DNA of 64,000 nucleotides from Oscillospiraceae bacterium (GTDB lineage Bacteria > Bacillota > Clostridia > Oscillospirales > Ruminococcaceae). The translations under genes were made by a program, and so were the position numbers. The stretch is taken from positions 62,001 through 126,000 of the forward strand of contig JAAVYW010000042.1 in assembly GCA_022791315.1 (NCBI GenBank), read 5' to 3'. The notes below the pieces were generated by a model. It did no database searches and was not told where the DNA came from. It worked only from the letters and a program-made list of their open reading frames with translations. Below, one piece after another: positions 18,315-28,486 of the stretch (positions within the stretch are counted from its first letter, which is position 1; every line of letters starts with the position of its first letter).

Positions 18315-20651
18315 ATGAAACGGGAATCACGGGAGCTCTTGGCGAAGCCGCCGCTGACAGCCAGATTGCGGGAGTATGCCGCGGAAAACGAGGGGCAGGT
18401 GCGCCGGGTGCTCTCCTTTATTGTGGGACTTTTATGCGCCAGGGGCAGGGTATTGGGGGGATTTGCCCCCTTTGGGCCGGCCTTTTTGGCAGGCGTGGAC
18501 CCGGCGGGGCTGCTCCCGGCCTATTTTGGCTGCGTGCTGGGGTATCTGCTGCCCGGCTCGGGGGTGGGGGCGCTGAAATACCTGATTGCCCTCTCCTGCG
18601 TGTTGGGAATCCGCTGGCTCTTTGGCGGGGAGAGCAAGCTGGCCCGGCATGTAGCTTTTGCGCCGGTGCTCACCTTAGCTGCCCTGCTGGCGGCGGAAGT
18701 GGTGGCCATGACGCTGGGGCGCCCCAGCCTCTACGACCTGATGATGGCCTTGGCCCAAGGGGGGCTGGGGGCGGGGGCCGCACTCTTCCTCCGGCGCACG
18801 GGGGAGCTGGCGGAGCGGAGGGAGGCCATGGAGAACCTGGGGACGGTGGAGTTCTCCTGCCTGGTGATTACACTGGGGCTCATGGTTATTGGCCTCTCCC
18901 ACTTCACTGTTGGGTTCTTTTCGCTGGGGCGGGCATTGACCGTGCTCTTTATCCTTCTGGCCGCCCACTACGGGCGGGCGGCTATGGGGTGCGTGGCAGG
19001 CACCACAGCGGGGGCCTGTATGATTCTGGCAGGCACCCCCTATCCCTATCTCATGGGAGCCTACAGCCTGGGCGGGTTGCTCTCCGGCTGCTTTTCCCTC
19101 TTTGGGAAGCTGGGGAGCGCCTGCGCTTTTATTGTAGTATCGGGGGTGGCGGCGCTGGTGTCAGGGCGGGCGGAGTACACGCTCTTCCCCCTCTATGAGG
19201 TGTTGGCGGCTACGGCGGTGTTCATGCTGCTGCCAAAGGGCCTGGGGCATTCCCTGGCCCCGGCCCTCTCCCGGCGGGCAGCGCCGGAGGACGGGACAGC
19301 CAAGGACAGCGTGGCGATGAAGCTGGAATTCTCCTCGAAGACTTTGGCGGAGATTTCGGCCACGCTGGACAGGGTATCGAAGAAGCTGGAGGGGAAAAAC
19401 ACGGGGGATGTGAGCTTGGTTTACGGCCAGGCGGCGGACGAGGTGTGCCGCCGTTGCGGGCTGCGGCTCTTTTGCTGGGAGACGGCTTTTCACGAGACCA
19501 TGACCGCCCTCAACTCCCTCACCCCCACCCTGCGGAGAGACCGGCAGGTGACGGCGGAGGCAGTGCCGGAGTACTTTGCAGGCAAGTGCTGCCGCCTGGG
19601 GGAGATGCTGGGCGCCATCAACCGGAACTACACCTATTTCCTGGCGTCGGAGCGGGCTGGACAGCGTATCCGGGAGATACGGGAGGTGTCGCTGGAACAG
19701 CTGGAGGGCATGGTGGAGATGCTGCAATCCCTCAGCGAGGAGGTGCAGGAGGTGGCGGCCTTTGATCTGAAGACTGCCGGGCAAATCAAGCGGCTGCTGG
19801 AAAACAAGGGGATTGCCTACCAGAATGTGGCGGTGACAATTGACCGGTTTGACCGGATGACAGTGGAAATCCTGCTGCCGGGGGATGTGAGCTTTAACAA
19901 GCTAAACCTGCTCTTCCGGATAGACGAGGTGTGCGAGCGGGTGTTTGACGAGCCCACAGTGAGCGAAACCCAGGAGATGAAGAAGCTCACCTTTTGCGAA
20001 AAGGCGGGGATGTGCGTGGAGTTTGGGGCCTGCCAGCACGCCCAGGGGGATTTGGAGATGTGCGGGGATTCCTACGACTATTTCCTGGACGGGAAGGGGC
20101 GGGCCCACTTGATTTTGAGCGACGGCATGGGAAGCGGGGGAGAGGCGGCGGTGGATTCCGCTGTGACGACAGGGCTCTTTACCAAGCTGGTGAAGGCGGG
20201 CTTTGACTATGATGCGGCCCTCAAAATCGTCAATTGCGCCCTGATTGTGAAATCAGGGGAGGAGAGCCTCTCCACCATTGACGTGGGGTGCGTGGACTTA
20301 TACACCGGGCGGGCGGAATTCCTTAAAGCAGGGGCTGCCCCCACCTTCCTGAAAAAGGGGGGCAAGGTGGGGCGCGTTGAAACGGCCTCGCTGCCTGCGG
20401 GAATCCTCACCGGCGTGGAGTTCCAGAAGACGGGGATTCGGCTCTCGCCGGGGGACTGGATTGTGATGGTCTCCGACGGGGTGACGGCCAGCGGGATTGA
20501 CTGGGTGATTTCGGAAATCCAGCTCTTTTCCCAAAAGCTCACCCCCAAGGAGATGGCCCGGCGGCTCACGGAAGAGGCGGGGAAGCGGAACAAGGAGCTC
20601 TACGACGACGACGTGACGGTGGTGGCGGCCTGTTTAAAGCGGAGCGAATAG
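18315..20651 (+). CDS. spoIIE: Stage II sporulation protein E (SpoIIE phosphatase)
   Basis: A 778-residue membrane-bound PP2C-type phosphatase that dephosphorylates SpoIIAA-P and so activates sigma F in the forespore. The N-terminal part (about 25-340) is a set of hydrophobic segments. A central regulatory region follows, with a CRRCGLRLFCWE cysteine cluster near 390. The C-terminal PP2C domain starts at about 570 and shows LILSDGMGSGGEAAVDS near residues 602-618 and VMVSDGVTASG near 717, both with metal-binding Asp. I take the ATG at 18315 because AGGGAGGA lies just upstream; a longer frame starts at 18225 without support. Confidence 0.97.
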   Translation: MKRESRELLAKPPLTARLREYAAENEGQVRRVLSFIVGLLCARGRVLGGFAPFGPAFLAGVDPAGLLPAYFGCVLGYLLPGSGVGALKYLIALSCVLGIRWLFGGESKLARHVAFAPVLTLAALLAAEVVAMTLGRPSLYDLMMALAQGGLGAGAALFLRRTGELAERREAMENLGTVEFSCLVITLGLMVIGLSHFTVGFFSLGRALTVLFILLAAHYGRAAMGCVAGTTAGACMILAGTPYPYLMGAYSLGGLLSGCFSLFGKLGSACAFIVVSGVAALVSGRAEYTLFPLYEVLAATAVFMLLPKGLGHSLAPALSRRAAPEDGTAKDSVAMKLEFSSKTLAEISATLDRVSKKLEGKNTGDVSLVYGQAADEVCRRCGLRLFCWETAFHETMTALNSLTPTLRRDRQVTAEAVPEYFAGKCCRLGEMLGAINRNYTYFLASERAGQRIREIREVSLEQLEGMVEMLQSLSEEVQEVAAFDLKTAGQIKRLLENKGIAYQNVAVTIDRFDRMTVEILLPGDVSFNKLNLLFRIDEVCERVFDEPTVSETQEMKKLTFCEKAGMCVEFGACQHAQGDLEMCGDSYDYFLDGKGRAHLILSDGMGSGGEAAVDSAVTTGLFTKLVKAGFDYDAALKIVNCALIVKSGEESLSTIDVGCVDLYTGRAEFLKAGAAPTFLKKGGKVGRVETASLPAGILTGVEFQKTGIRLSPGDWIVMVSDGVTASGIDWVISEIQLFSQKLTPKEMARRLTEEAGKRNKELYDDDVTVVAACLKRSE

Positions 20652-20664
20652 GAAAAACCAATGA

Positions 20665-20702
20665 ACGCCCCTGGGGGAAGCGGTTTCCTCCGGGGGCGCT
20701 TG
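20665..20702 (+). terminator. Probable terminator after spoIIE
   Basis: A GC-rich stem (ACGCCCCTGG with CCGGGGGCGCT-type arm) with a 14-base loop. There is no long T run, so confidence is moderate. Confidence 0.5.
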
Positions 20703-20752
20703 TGGGTTTGCACAAATTTTGCGGATTTTTCCTGTGTTCATGGAAAATTTTC

Positions 20753-20781
20753 TTGCAACGGGGGGAAAAGTATAGTTTAAT
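20753..20781 (+). promoter_or_regulatory. Promoter of manA-trmL
   Basis: TTGCAA, a 17-bp spacer and TTTAAT lie about 70 bases before manA. Confidence 0.6.
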
Positions 20782-20851
20782 AGGAAATGGCGTTTCCTGG
20801 GAGGAGTTTCCCAGGAGCGGCCCTTAGCTGCAAGGAAAGAGGTAGGAGCGA

Positions 20852-21808
20852 ATGATACCGCTGCGTTTGACGCCCGCCTGCAAGGACTACCTATGGGGCG
20901 GGACAAAGCTCATAACGGAATATGGGAAACAGACGGACAAGGATAAAATGGCCGAGAGCTGGGAGCTCTCCTGCCACCCGGACGGGGAGAGCAGGGTGGC
21001 AGGCGGGCCCTACGACGGGCTGACCCTCCCGGAGGCACTGGAGCGGATGGGGACGGGGGCCCTGGGGGAGCGGGGCGCGGCCTTTTCCCAGTTTCCCCTG
21101 CTTATCAAGCTCATTGATGCGAGGGACCGGATCTCGATTCAGGTGCACCCAGACGACGCCTATGCCCTGCGGGTGGAGGGTGAGTATGGCAAGACCGAGA
21201 TGTGGTATGTGGTGGACTGCGAGGAGGGGGCGGGGCTTTACCTGGGCTTCTCCCATCCAGTGGGCCGGGAGGAGTTTGCCCAAAGGATTGAGGAGGGCAC
21301 CTTGGAACAGGTGCTGCGGCGGGTGCCGGTGAAGCCGGGCGACAGCTTTTTTATCCCGGCGGGAACCCTGCACGCCATCGGCGCGGGGATCCTGATTGCC
21401 GAAATCCAGCAGAACTCCAACACCACTTACCGGGTGTATGACTACGGCCGCCTGGGGACGGACGGGAAGCCCCGCCCCCTGCATGTGGAAAAGGCGCTGG
21501 AGGTGACAGACACCTGCCCGGCAAACACCCCCGCTCCCGGCACGCCCAAGGTGTGCCCTGGCGGCAGCGTGACGGAGCTGGCCTCCTGCCGCTATTTTAC
21601 AGCGGAGGCGGTGGCCCTCTCCGGCAGGCTGGAGGATACCTGCGACGGCGGCAGTTTCCGGCACCTGCTGGTGCTCTCCGGCCAGGCAAAGCTCTGCTGG
21701 GCCGGAGGCGAGGAGACGCTGCGCAAGGGGGATAGCCTCTTTTTGCCTGCGGGACTGGGGCCCTACGCCCTGGAGGGCGAGGCGAAGCTGCTGCGCAGCC
21801 GGGTATAG
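20852..21808 (+). CDS. manA: Class I mannose-6-phosphate isomerase
   Basis: A 318-residue cupin-fold isomerase converting mannose-6-phosphate and fructose-6-phosphate. Zinc ligands are visible in QVHPDDAYA and KTEMWYV, and the later PAGTLHAIGAGILIAEIQQ carries the last His and the catalytic region. The short form (about 310-320 residues) is the usual Firmicute type. AAAGAGGTAGG precedes the ATG. It lies 11 bases ahead of trmL. Confidence 0.95.
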   Translation: MIPLRLTPACKDYLWGGTKLITEYGKQTDKDKMAESWELSCHPDGESRVAGGPYDGLTLPEALERMGTGALGERGAAFSQFPLLIKLIDARDRISIQVHPDDAYALRVEGEYGKTEMWYVVDCEEGAGLYLGFSHPVGREEFAQRIEEGTLEQVLRRVPVKPGDSFFIPAGTLHAIGAGILIAEIQQNSNTTYRVYDYGRLGTDGKPRPLHVEKALEVTDTCPANTPAPGTPKVCPGGSVTELASCRYFTAEAVALSGRLEDTCDGGSFRHLLVLSGQAKLCWAGGEETLRKGDSLFLPAGLGPYALEGEAKLLRSRV

Positions 21809-21819
21809 GAGGCAGAGAG

Positions 21820-22323
21820 ATGGAACGGATTCATATTGTGCTGGTGGAGCCCCAGATTCCCCAGAACACGGGGAACATTGCCCGCACCTGCGCCTGCACA
21901 GGGGCCAGCCTGCACCTGGTGGGGCCCATGGGCTTTGTGGTGGACGACAAAAAGCTCAAGCGGGCCGGGCTGGACTACTGGCATTTCCTCGACTTACACT
22001 ACTATGAGAACCTGGCGGATTTCCAGGCGAAGCACCCGGAGGCCGCCTGCTGGTTTTTCACCACCAAGGGGCGGCACCGCTACACGGACGTGGCCTATGG
22101 GGGAGAGCCCTACCTGGTCTTTGGGCGGGAGGACGCGGGGCTGCCGGAAGAGCTGCTGGCCCAACACCCCGAGCACTGTTTGCGGCTGCCCATGATTGAC
22201 GAGGCCCGCAGCCTAAACCTCTCCAACTCAGTGGCAGTAGGGGTCTATGAGGTGCTACGGCAGTGGGATTTTCCCAAGCTCAAGGAGTCGGGAGAGCTGA
22301 CAAAGTATCACTGGGAAGAGTAA
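21820..22323 (+). CDS. trmL: tRNA (cytidine/uridine-34 2'-O)-methyltransferase TrmL
   Basis: A 167-residue SPOUT-class RNA methyltransferase acting at the wobble base of certain tRNA-Leu. Motif 1 is EPQIPQNTGNIARTCACTGA at residues 8-27, and the knot region shows LVFGREDAGLPEELL and LPMIDEARSLNLSNSVAVGVYE. The minimal length without an added RNA-binding domain is typical of TrmL/YibK. GGAGGCAGAG precedes the ATG. Confidence 0.95.
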   Translation: MERIHIVLVEPQIPQNTGNIARTCACTGASLHLVGPMGFVVDDKKLKRAGLDYWHFLDLHYYENLADFQAKHPEAACWFFTTKGRHRYTDVAYGGEPYLVFGREDAGLPEELLAQHPEHCLRLPMIDEARSLNLSNSVAVGVYEVLRQWDFPKLKESGELTKYHWEE

Positions 22324-22370
22324 CCCTTTAAAAATTTTAAAGAGAAAAACAGAAAGGTGTGTTTTGGACT

Positions 22371-23258
22371 GTGCAGAAAATCAAGATGATTACGGATTCC
22401 GCCTGCGACATCCCCTTTGACCTGGCGGCGGAGTGGGATATCGATGTATTGCCCATCCCCATTACAGTGGACGGCAGGGCCTGCTTTGAGCGAGTGGATT
22501 TCGCCTTTGAGAGCTTTTATGAAGTACTGGCGGGGACATCCTCTATCCCGGCCACCTCCCACATCACCTCGGTGGCGTTTTGTGAGAAATTCCGGGAGTA
22601 CTATGAGCAGGGCTACACGGATTTGATTTTTGTGGCGATTAACTCCAAGGGCTCGGAGATGTACAACGCCGCCAAAATGGGACGGGAACAGCTCTATGAC
22701 GACTGCCCCGAAGCGAAGGAGGCCTGCAAAATCCATATCATCGACTCCAAAAATTACACCATGTCCTACGGCATGGCGGTGATTCGCGCTGCCCAGATGG
22801 CCCAGAAGGGCGCAGAGGCAGCGGATATTTTGGACTATTTGGAGGATTACTTTGACAGCGCGGAGATTTATTTCAGCGTCTACGCCCTGGACTATGCCAA
22901 GAAATCCGGGCGTATCAGCGCCGCCGCGGCTTTCATGGGGGAGATGCTGGGGCTGCGGCCTATTATGAGCATCATCGACGGGGAGATAAAAATTATCGAA
23001 AAGGTGCGGGGCGACAAGAACGTAGTGCCTGCGCTGGTGAAATACGCGAAAGAGCGGGCAGTGCCCAGTACCCCCTACTGCGTGATGCAGGGTGTCACCA
23101 AAGAAGAGGGGGGAGAGCTGGCACAGCGGATGGAGAAGGCTTTTGGGTTTGCCCCCTATGGCAGGTTCCAGGTGGGGGCAGCCATCACTATCAATAGCGG
23201 GCCCAAGGTGGTGGCGGTGTGTATCACCGGCAAAAACCGCAAAAAGGGCAGGGGATAG
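22371..23258 (+). CDS. DegV family fatty-acid-binding protein
   Basis: A 295-residue DegV protein. It has the typical start MQKIKMITDSACDIPFDLAA, a TSSIPATSHITSVAFCEKF segment, IDSKNYTMSYGMAVI and the C-terminal domain with GRISAAAAFMGEMLGLRPIM. DegV/FakB proteins hold a fatty acid for phosphorylation by FakA. I favour the GTG at 22371 as start because AGAAAGG lies about 11 bases before it and the product then begins like other family members. A FakA kinase is not in this window. Confidence 0.88.
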   Translation: MQKIKMITDSACDIPFDLAAEWDIDVLPIPITVDGRACFERVDFAFESFYEVLAGTSSIPATSHITSVAFCEKFREYYEQGYTDLIFVAINSKGSEMYNAAKMGREQLYDDCPEAKEACKIHIIDSKNYTMSYGMAVIRAAQMAQKGAEAADILDYLEDYFDSAEIYFSVYALDYAKKSGRISAAAAFMGEMLGLRPIMSIIDGEIKIIEKVRGDKNVVPALVKYAKERAVPSTPYCVMQGVTKEEGGELAQRMEKAFGFAPYGRFQVGAAITINSGPKVVAVCITGKNRKKGRG

Positions 23259-23331
23259 GGTATCCAAGCAGGGAAAATCAGCCCTTTCTGGAAAAAATCT
23301 GCTTTGCAGGAAGAATTCTTTCAAAAAGCCC

Positions 23332-23360
23332 TTGAAAAAGTGGCAAATATATACTAAACT
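23332..23360 (+). promoter_or_regulatory. Promoter of pgk
   Basis: TTGAAA, a 17-bp spacer and TAAACT give a leader of about 110 bases before pgk. Confidence 0.55.
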
Positions 23361-23480
23361 GTTATTGAATTGTTTCCCGGGGCCGCAGGGAATCCCAAGG
23401 GGTTCTTGTGTTGCGGCGGAAAACGGGAGGGCGGCGAAGGCCGAACAATCTATGGAACAAAAGAAAGGAATGGTTACACC

Positions 23481-24671
23481 ATGACATCTGTCAACAAAAA
23501 GACTGTGGAAGATATTCAGGTCAGCGGCAAGAGAGTGCTGGCCCGCTGCGACTTTAACGTCCCCATTGCGGACGGCGCTATCTCCGACGACAAGAGAATC
23601 CGGGAATCTGTTAAGACCATCAAGTACCTGATGGACAACGGCGCAAGAGTGATTCTCTGCTCCCACATGGGCAGGCCCAAGGGTGAGTTCAATATGAAGT
23701 ACTCCCTGGCCCCGGTAGCCAAGCGCCTTTCGGAGCTGCTGGGCACTGAGGTCATCATGGCCGCCGATGTCATCGGTGAAGATGCCAAGGCCAAAGCCGC
23801 CGCACTGAAGGACGGCCAGGTGATGCTGCTGGAAAACGTGCGCTTCCACAAGGAAGAGGAGAAGAACGACCCCGCTTTTGCCAAGGAGCTGGCCTCGCTG
23901 GCGGAAATCTTTGTGAACGACGCTTTTGGCACTGCCCACAGGGCCCATGCCTCCACTGCCGGCGTGGCCGACTATCTCCCCGCTGTGTGCGGCTATCTGA
24001 TTCAGAAGGAAATCAGCATCATGGGCGGCGCGCTCAACGACCCCAAGCGCCCCTTTGTGGCGATTTTGGGCGGCGCGAAGGTCTCTGACAAAATCGGCGT
24101 GATTACCAACCTGATTGACAAGGTGGATACCCTGATTATCGGTGGTGGTATGGCTTACACTTTCATGAAATCTCTGGGCCACAACATCGGCGACTCCCTA
24201 CTGGAGGCTGACAAGGTTGAACTGGCGGGCTCTATTATGAAGAAGGCTGAGGAGAAGGGCGTGAAGTTCCTGATTCCCCAGGATAACCGTATTGGTGACA
24301 AGTATGACGCCAACTGCGCTTTCCGCACTGTGGATTCCGATGACATTCCCGAGGGTTGGATGGGCCTGGACATCGGCGAAAGAACTGAGAAGCTCTTTGC
24401 CGACGCTGTGAAGGGCGCGGGCACTGTTGTGTGGAATGGGCCCATGGGCGTTACCGAGTTCCCCAACTTTGAGCATGGCACTATTGCCGTGGCCCAGGCT
24501 GTGGCGGATTCCGGCGCTATCTCCATCATCGGCGGCGGCGACTCTGCTGCGGCTGTGGAGAAGCTGGGTTTTGCCGACAAGATGACCCATATCTCCACGG
24601 GCGGCGGCGCTTCCTTGGAGTTCTTGGAGGGCCTGGCCCTGCCGGGTATCGAGTGCCTTAACGACAAATAA
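23481..24671 (+). CDS. pgk: Phosphoglycerate kinase
   Basis: A 396-residue glycolytic enzyme that makes ATP and 3-phosphoglycerate from 1,3-bisphosphoglycerate. It shows [11 protein letters not shown] near residues 18-28, the [11 protein letters not shown] loop, [15 protein letters not shown], the [12 protein letters not shown] hinge, and the C-terminal [13 protein letters not shown] with [14 protein letters not shown] start at the ATG at 23481; upstream in-frame sequence is leader. Codon use is noticeably more biased (many GCC, GGC, AAG) than in neighbours, as expected of a highly expressed gene. Confidence 0.98.
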   Translation: MTSVNKKTVEDIQVSGKRVLARCDFNVPIADGAISDDKRIRESVKTIKYLMDNGARVILCSHMGRPKGEFNMKYSLAPVAKRLSELLGTEVIMAADVIGEDAKAKAAALKDGQVMLLENVRFHKEEEKNDPAFAKELASLAEIFVNDAFGTAHRAHASTAGVADYLPAVCGYLIQKEISIMGGALNDPKRPFVAILGGAKVSDKIGVITNLIDKVDTLIIGGGMAYTFMKSLGHNIGDSLLEADKVELAGSIMKKAEEKGVKFLIPQDNRIGDKYDANCAFRTVDSDDIPEGWMGLDIGERTEKLFADAVKGAGTVVWNGPMGVTEFPNFEHGTIAVAQAVADSGAISIIGGGDSAAAVEKLGFADKMTHISTGGGASLEFLEGLALPGIECLNDK

Positions 24672-24761
24672 GTTCATCTGGTTTAGGCTTTCCTGAAAGC
24701 GCCTGGTGAAACGGGCTGCCCCTTCTTTGCAGTGGTGCGGCCTGAACGAAGAGAAAAGACC

Positions 24762-24797
24762 GGGCACGGAGTGATTCCCTCAATCCGTGCCCTCTTT
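24762..24797 (+). terminator. Terminator after pgk
   Basis: A perfect 9-bp stem (GGGCACGGA with TCCGTGCCC) around a 13-base loop, followed by a pyrimidine-rich tail. Confidence 0.7.
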
Positions 24798-24816
24798 CCT
24801 TCTGTGAAGAGGGGAG

Positions 24817-25710
24817 ATGAAGACGGGAATGGATGATTTCGTTGCAGGGCTAATGATTTTCTTTTGGGCTTTAATAATTATCTCGTTGGTCTCTATGGCC
24901 TATTTTGTGATAGTGTACATTTTCCAGGGGATTGGGCTCTATAAGATGGCGAAAAATACTGGGAACAAATACGCCTGGTGCGCCTGGCTGCCGGTGGGGC
25001 ATCAGTTTTTGGTGGGGAACCTGGCAGACAGGTATAATATGACCCGGAACAAGAAGACCCACTATGGGCCGCTGCTGTTGGGCTTTTCTGCGGTTGCCAC
25101 GCTGGGAACCTGGTTTATCTCGGCGGGGATGATTAACTTGCTGGATGATTTGTCGGGTTACTACTATTATTACGACGAGGGTTTGACGCTGCTATACTCC
25201 TTCTTTGCCCTAGTCATCCATGGGGTGGCTATCGCCAACCTAGTGCTCTACTGTGTGGCCTCTTACAATATGTATCTGGACTATGAGCCCAGCAGCGCCA
25301 CAGGGTATACGGTGCTGGCAGTGTTCCAGCTGGACTGGATTGCAAAATTTATCTGCCGCAACAATGTGCCGGTGGGGGCGGCCGGGCGGGTGTACCCCAA
25401 GCAGCCCAAATACGGGCAGCAGCCTGCCGCGGCCATGGGCCAGCAGGCTTGGGCGCCGCCGGGCCAGCCCTGGGGGCAGCCGAATCAGACTTGGGCGCAG
25501 CCCATGAACCAGCCGCCGATGTACTACAATAACACGCCGCCCCAGGCCCCGCCGAATTATCAGCAGGGATGGGGGCAGGCGCCAGGATACCCGCCCCAGG
25601 GAAATCACGGGATGAATATGCCTCCTGTGCCGCCGCCCCAGAACGGGGCCCCGCCGGCGGGAGGATACACCGCCGAGGCGGAAAAGGATGAGAGATGGCC
25701 CAGGGCCTGA
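24817..25710 (+). CDS. Membrane protein with Pro/Gln-rich C-terminal tail
   Basis: A 297-residue protein I cannot assign to a named family. Three to four hydrophobic segments span about residues 10-40, 80-105, 125-155 and 165-180. The second half (about 190-290) is a low-complexity tail rich in Pro, Gln, Gly, Trp and Tyr, with repeated GQPW/GQPN/AQPM and PPQ units. The N-terminal region, with KYAWCAWLPVGHQFLVGNLAD, resembles small membrane proteins often described only as hypothetical in Clostridia. It lies between pgk and tpiA but may have no metabolic link to them. GAGGGGAG precedes the ATG. Confidence 0.7.
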   Translation: MKTGMDDFVAGLMIFFWALIIISLVSMAYFVIVYIFQGIGLYKMAKNTGNKYAWCAWLPVGHQFLVGNLADRYNMTRNKKTHYGPLLLGFSAVATLGTWFISAGMINLLDDLSGYYYYYDEGLTLLYSFFALVIHGVAIANLVLYCVASYNMYLDYEPSSATGYTVLAVFQLDWIAKFICRNNVPVGAAGRVYPKQPKYGQQPAAAMGQQAWAPPGQPWGQPNQTWAQPMNQPPMYYNNTPPQAPPNYQQGWGQAPGYPPQGNHGMNMPPVPPPQNGAPPAGGYTAEAEKDERWPRA

Positions 25711-25856
25711 TGGCGCAGGGGAACACCTGTGATAGGCCCGGGACTGAGCGGCCCTCGGATGAAGCGAATGGGACAAATTTGGCGGGCCAAGCCGATGGCT
25801 TGGACGGAACCCAAAAGTGAAAACAGTGAAAACACGGAAAGGATGAAATAAATACG

Positions 25857-26624
25857 ATGAAAAAGAGTGTGCGCAAGGCTGTGATTGCCGGAAACTGGAA
25901 GATGAACAACGCTAGGCCTCAGACAAAGGCCTTGATTGAGGAGCTGAAGCCCCTGGTGAAGGATGCGGCCTGTGATGTGGTGGTCTGCGTGCCCTTTACC
26001 AATTTGGAGACCGCTGTGGAGCTGTGCAAAGGCAGCAATATCAAAGTGGGGGCGCAGAACTGTCACTGGGCGAAGTCGGGTGCCTTTACGGCGGAAATCT
26101 CGGCAGATATGCTCACCGAGATGGGCGTGGAATATGTGATTATCGGCCATTCGGAGCGGCGGCAGTACTTTGGCGAGACCAATGTGACTGTGAACCAGCG
26201 GGTGCGGGCTGCTTTGGATGCCGGGCTAAAGGTTATCCTCTGTGTGGGCGAACTGCTGGAGGAGAGGGAGCAGGGTATCACCGAGGAAATCTGCGGCCTG
26301 CAGACCAAGATTGCCCTGGCCGGGGTGAGCAAGGATGAGCTGAAAAATATCATCATTGCCTACGAGCCTGTATGGGCCATTGGCACCGGAAAGACCGCCA
26401 CAGCGGACCAAGCCGACGAGGTGAACGGCTATATTCGCAGTGTGGTGGAGAAGCTCTACGGCCATGAGGCGGCTGAGGGCCTGACTATCCAGTACGGCGG
26501 TTCCATGAATGCCGGCAACTGCGACGAGCTGCTCGCCAAGGAGCATGTGGACGGCGGGCTGATTGGCGGCGCTTCGCTGAAGGCCAAGGACTTCTCTGTC
26601 ATTGTGGCGGCTGCCTCGAAATAG
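25857..26624 (+). CDS. tpiA: Triosephosphate isomerase
   Basis: A 255-residue TIM-barrel enzyme interconverting dihydroxyacetone phosphate and glyceraldehyde-3-phosphate. Active-site segments are GNWKMN near residues 11-16, GHSERR near 97-102 (catalytic His), [13 protein letters not shown] near 168-180 (catalytic Glu and the mobile loop) and the phosphate-binding [11 protein letters not shown]. It is followed by gpmI after 28 bases, so the two are co-transcribed. Confidence 0.98.
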   Translation: MKKSVRKAVIAGNWKMNNARPQTKALIEELKPLVKDAACDVVVCVPFTNLETAVELCKGSNIKVGAQNCHWAKSGAFTAEISADMLTEMGVEYVIIGHSERRQYFGETNVTVNQRVRAALDAGLKVILCVGELLEEREQGITEEICGLQTKIALAGVSKDELKNIIIAYEPVWAIGTGKTATADQADEVNGYIRSVVEKLYGHEAAEGLTIQYGGSMNAGNCDELLAKEHVDGGLIGGASLKAKDFSVIVAAASK

Positions 26625-26652
26625 TTGTGTCAGGAAAGGAAATGGAAAAGCG

Positions 26653-28164
26653 ATGAAAAAACCAGTCATGTTGATGATTTTAGACGGTTTTGGGTATAAT
26701 GAAAGCGAGTACGGCAACGCGGTAAAGGGAGCGAAGACACCTAACATGGATAAGCTCTTTGCCGAGAACCCCCACACCCTCATCGGCGCCTCCGGGATGG
26801 ACGTGGGCCTGCCGGACGGGCAGATGGGCAACAGCGAGGTGGGCCACACCAATATCGGCGCGGGCCGCATTGTGTACCAGGAGCTGACCCGTATCACCAA
26901 ATCCGCCGCGGACGGGGACTTCTATGAGAACGAGGCTTTTTTGGCTGCCACGGAAAACTGCAAAAAGAACGGCAGCGCCCTGCATCTGATGGGCCTGCTC
27001 TCGGACGGTGGCGTACACAGCCATAACACCCATCTTTATGCCCTGCTCACCTTAGCCAAGCGGCAGGGATTGGAAAAGGTGTTTGTCCACTGCTTTATGG
27101 ACGGGCGGGATGTGCCCCCCTCCTCCGGCGCGGACTATGTAGCCCAGCTGGAAGAAAAGATGCGGGAGATTGGCGTGGGCAAAATTGCCACCATTATGGG
27201 GCGCTACTACGCGATGGACCGGGACAACCGCTGGGAGCGGGTGGAAAAGGCCTATGCCGCCATGGTATACGGCGAGGGGAACCAGGGAAATGACCCGGTA
27301 CAGGTGATGAAGGACTCCTACGCCGCAGAGGTGACGGATGAATTTGTGGTGCCTACCGTGTGTGCCGACGGGAAAATCAGCGCGAACGACTCGGTGGTCT
27401 TCTTCAATTTCCGGCCTGACCGTGCCCGTGAAATCACCCGTACTCTGGTGGACCCGGATTTTACTGGATTTGAGCGGAAAAATGGCTGTTTCCCCCTGAC
27501 TTATGTGTGTATGACCCAATATGACGCCACAATGCCGGGTGTCCAGGTGGCCTTTAAGCCCCAATCGCTGAAAAACACCTTTGGGGAATATGTGGCGGAA
27601 AAGGGGCTCAAGCAGTTACGCATTGCAGAGACTGAGAAATATGCCCATGTGACCTTCTTCTTTAACGGCGGCGTGGAAAAAAGCTACGAGGGGGAGGACA
27701 GGGTGCTTATCAACTCGCCTAAAGTGGCTACCTATGACCTGAAGCCGGAGATGAGCGCCTATGAAGTCACTGATGCTGTCGTGGAGAAAATTGATAGCGG
27801 AAAATACGACGTGATTATCTTAAACTTTGCCAACTGCGACATGGTGGGCCATACCGGTGTGTATGAGGCCGCTGTGAAGGCTGTGGAAGCGGTGGACACC
27901 TGTGTAGGCAGGGTAGTGGACGCCATGAAGCGGCAGGGCGGTGTAGTGCTGCTCACTGCTGACCACGGCAATGCAGACAAGATGTATGAGGAAGACGGCT
28001 CGCCCTTTACTGCCCACACCACGAACCCTGTGCCGCTGATGGTCGTGGGGCATGACTGCAAGCTGCGCACCGACGGACGGCTGGCAGACTTGGCTCCCAC
28101 TATGCTTCAGATTTTGGGATTGGAACAGCCTGCGGAGATGGATGGGAAGAGCCTAATTCAATAG
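26653..28164 (+). CDS. gpmI: 2,3-bisphosphoglycerate-independent phosphoglycerate mutase
   Basis: A 503-residue Mn2+-dependent mutase of the alkaline phosphatase superfamily. It has the N-terminal metal site MLMILDGFG, the catalytic Ser in [27 protein letters not shown] in the phosphate-transfer domain, and the C-terminal metal ligands in NCDMVGHTG and TADHGNAD. Length is typical. I choose the ATG at 26653, in front of which lies AGGAAAGG. It completes a pgk-tpiA-gpmI glycolytic block; gap and eno are not present here. Confidence 0.98.
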   Translation: MKKPVMLMILDGFGYNESEYGNAVKGAKTPNMDKLFAENPHTLIGASGMDVGLPDGQMGNSEVGHTNIGAGRIVYQELTRITKSAADGDFYENEAFLAATENCKKNGSALHLMGLLSDGGVHSHNTHLYALLTLAKRQGLEKVFVHCFMDGRDVPPSSGADYVAQLEEKMREIGVGKIATIMGRYYAMDRDNRWERVEKAYAAMVYGEGNQGNDPVQVMKDSYAAEVTDEFVVPTVCADGKISANDSVVFFNFRPDRAREITRTLVDPDFTGFERKNGCFPLTYVCMTQYDATMPGVQVAFKPQSLKNTFGEYVAEKGLKQLRIAETEKYAHVTFFFNGGVEKSYEGEDRVLINSPKVATYDLKPEMSAYEVTDAVVEKIDSGKYDVIILNFANCDMVGHTGVYEAAVKAVEAVDTCVGRVVDAMKRQGGVVLLTADHGNADKMYEEDGSPFTAHTTNPVPLMVVGHDCKLRTDGRLADLAPTMLQILGLEQPAEMDGKSLIQ

Positions 28165-28182
28165 AGAAAGGTTGACAAATTG

Positions 28183-28452
28183 ATGAAAAAGAGTACCCTG
28201 ATTACGATTATTTCCCTGATTGCTGCTCTGGCTGGTATTATTGCTGCCATTGTTACCATCAGCAGAAAGAGACGGCCTGAGGAGTCTGTGGTGATTCTCA
28301 CCGACGATGAGACGGACAGCCAGGACGATTGCTGCTGCTGCGAAGAGTGTGCCTGCGATGACGACTGCGCTTGCGAAGTGGAATGCGCCTGTGGAGATGA
28401 GTCTGCAGAGGAAGAGGTACAGGCGGAGGAGACGACTCCCGAGGCTGAATAG
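28183..28452 (+). CDS. Small membrane protein with Cys-rich acidic tail
   Basis: An 89-residue protein with one N-terminal hydrophobic segment (about residues 6-25), a short basic stretch (SRKRR) and a strongly acidic tail. The tail contains nine or more cysteines in a repeated C-x-C / CCCC pattern: DDCCCCEECACDDDC, then ACEVECAC. I know no named family with this layout. The spacing suggests metal or disulfide chemistry. Orientation is predicted as N-out or N-in with the tail on one face; the basic stretch after the segment favours a cytoplasmic tail. It is 18 bases after gpmI and closed by its own terminator. Confidence 0.65.
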   Translation: MKKSTLITIISLIAALAGIIAAIVTISRKRRPEESVVILTDDETDSQDDCCCCEECACDDDCACEVECACGDESAEEEVQAEETTPEAE

Positions 28453-28486
28453 GGAACTGCCAATAGAATTAAAATCGCTTTGACAT

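Noticed and set aside
22308..24182. Long open frame antisense to degV and pgk
   Set aside because: Shadow of two well-supported genes; no ribosome site or recognisable domain.
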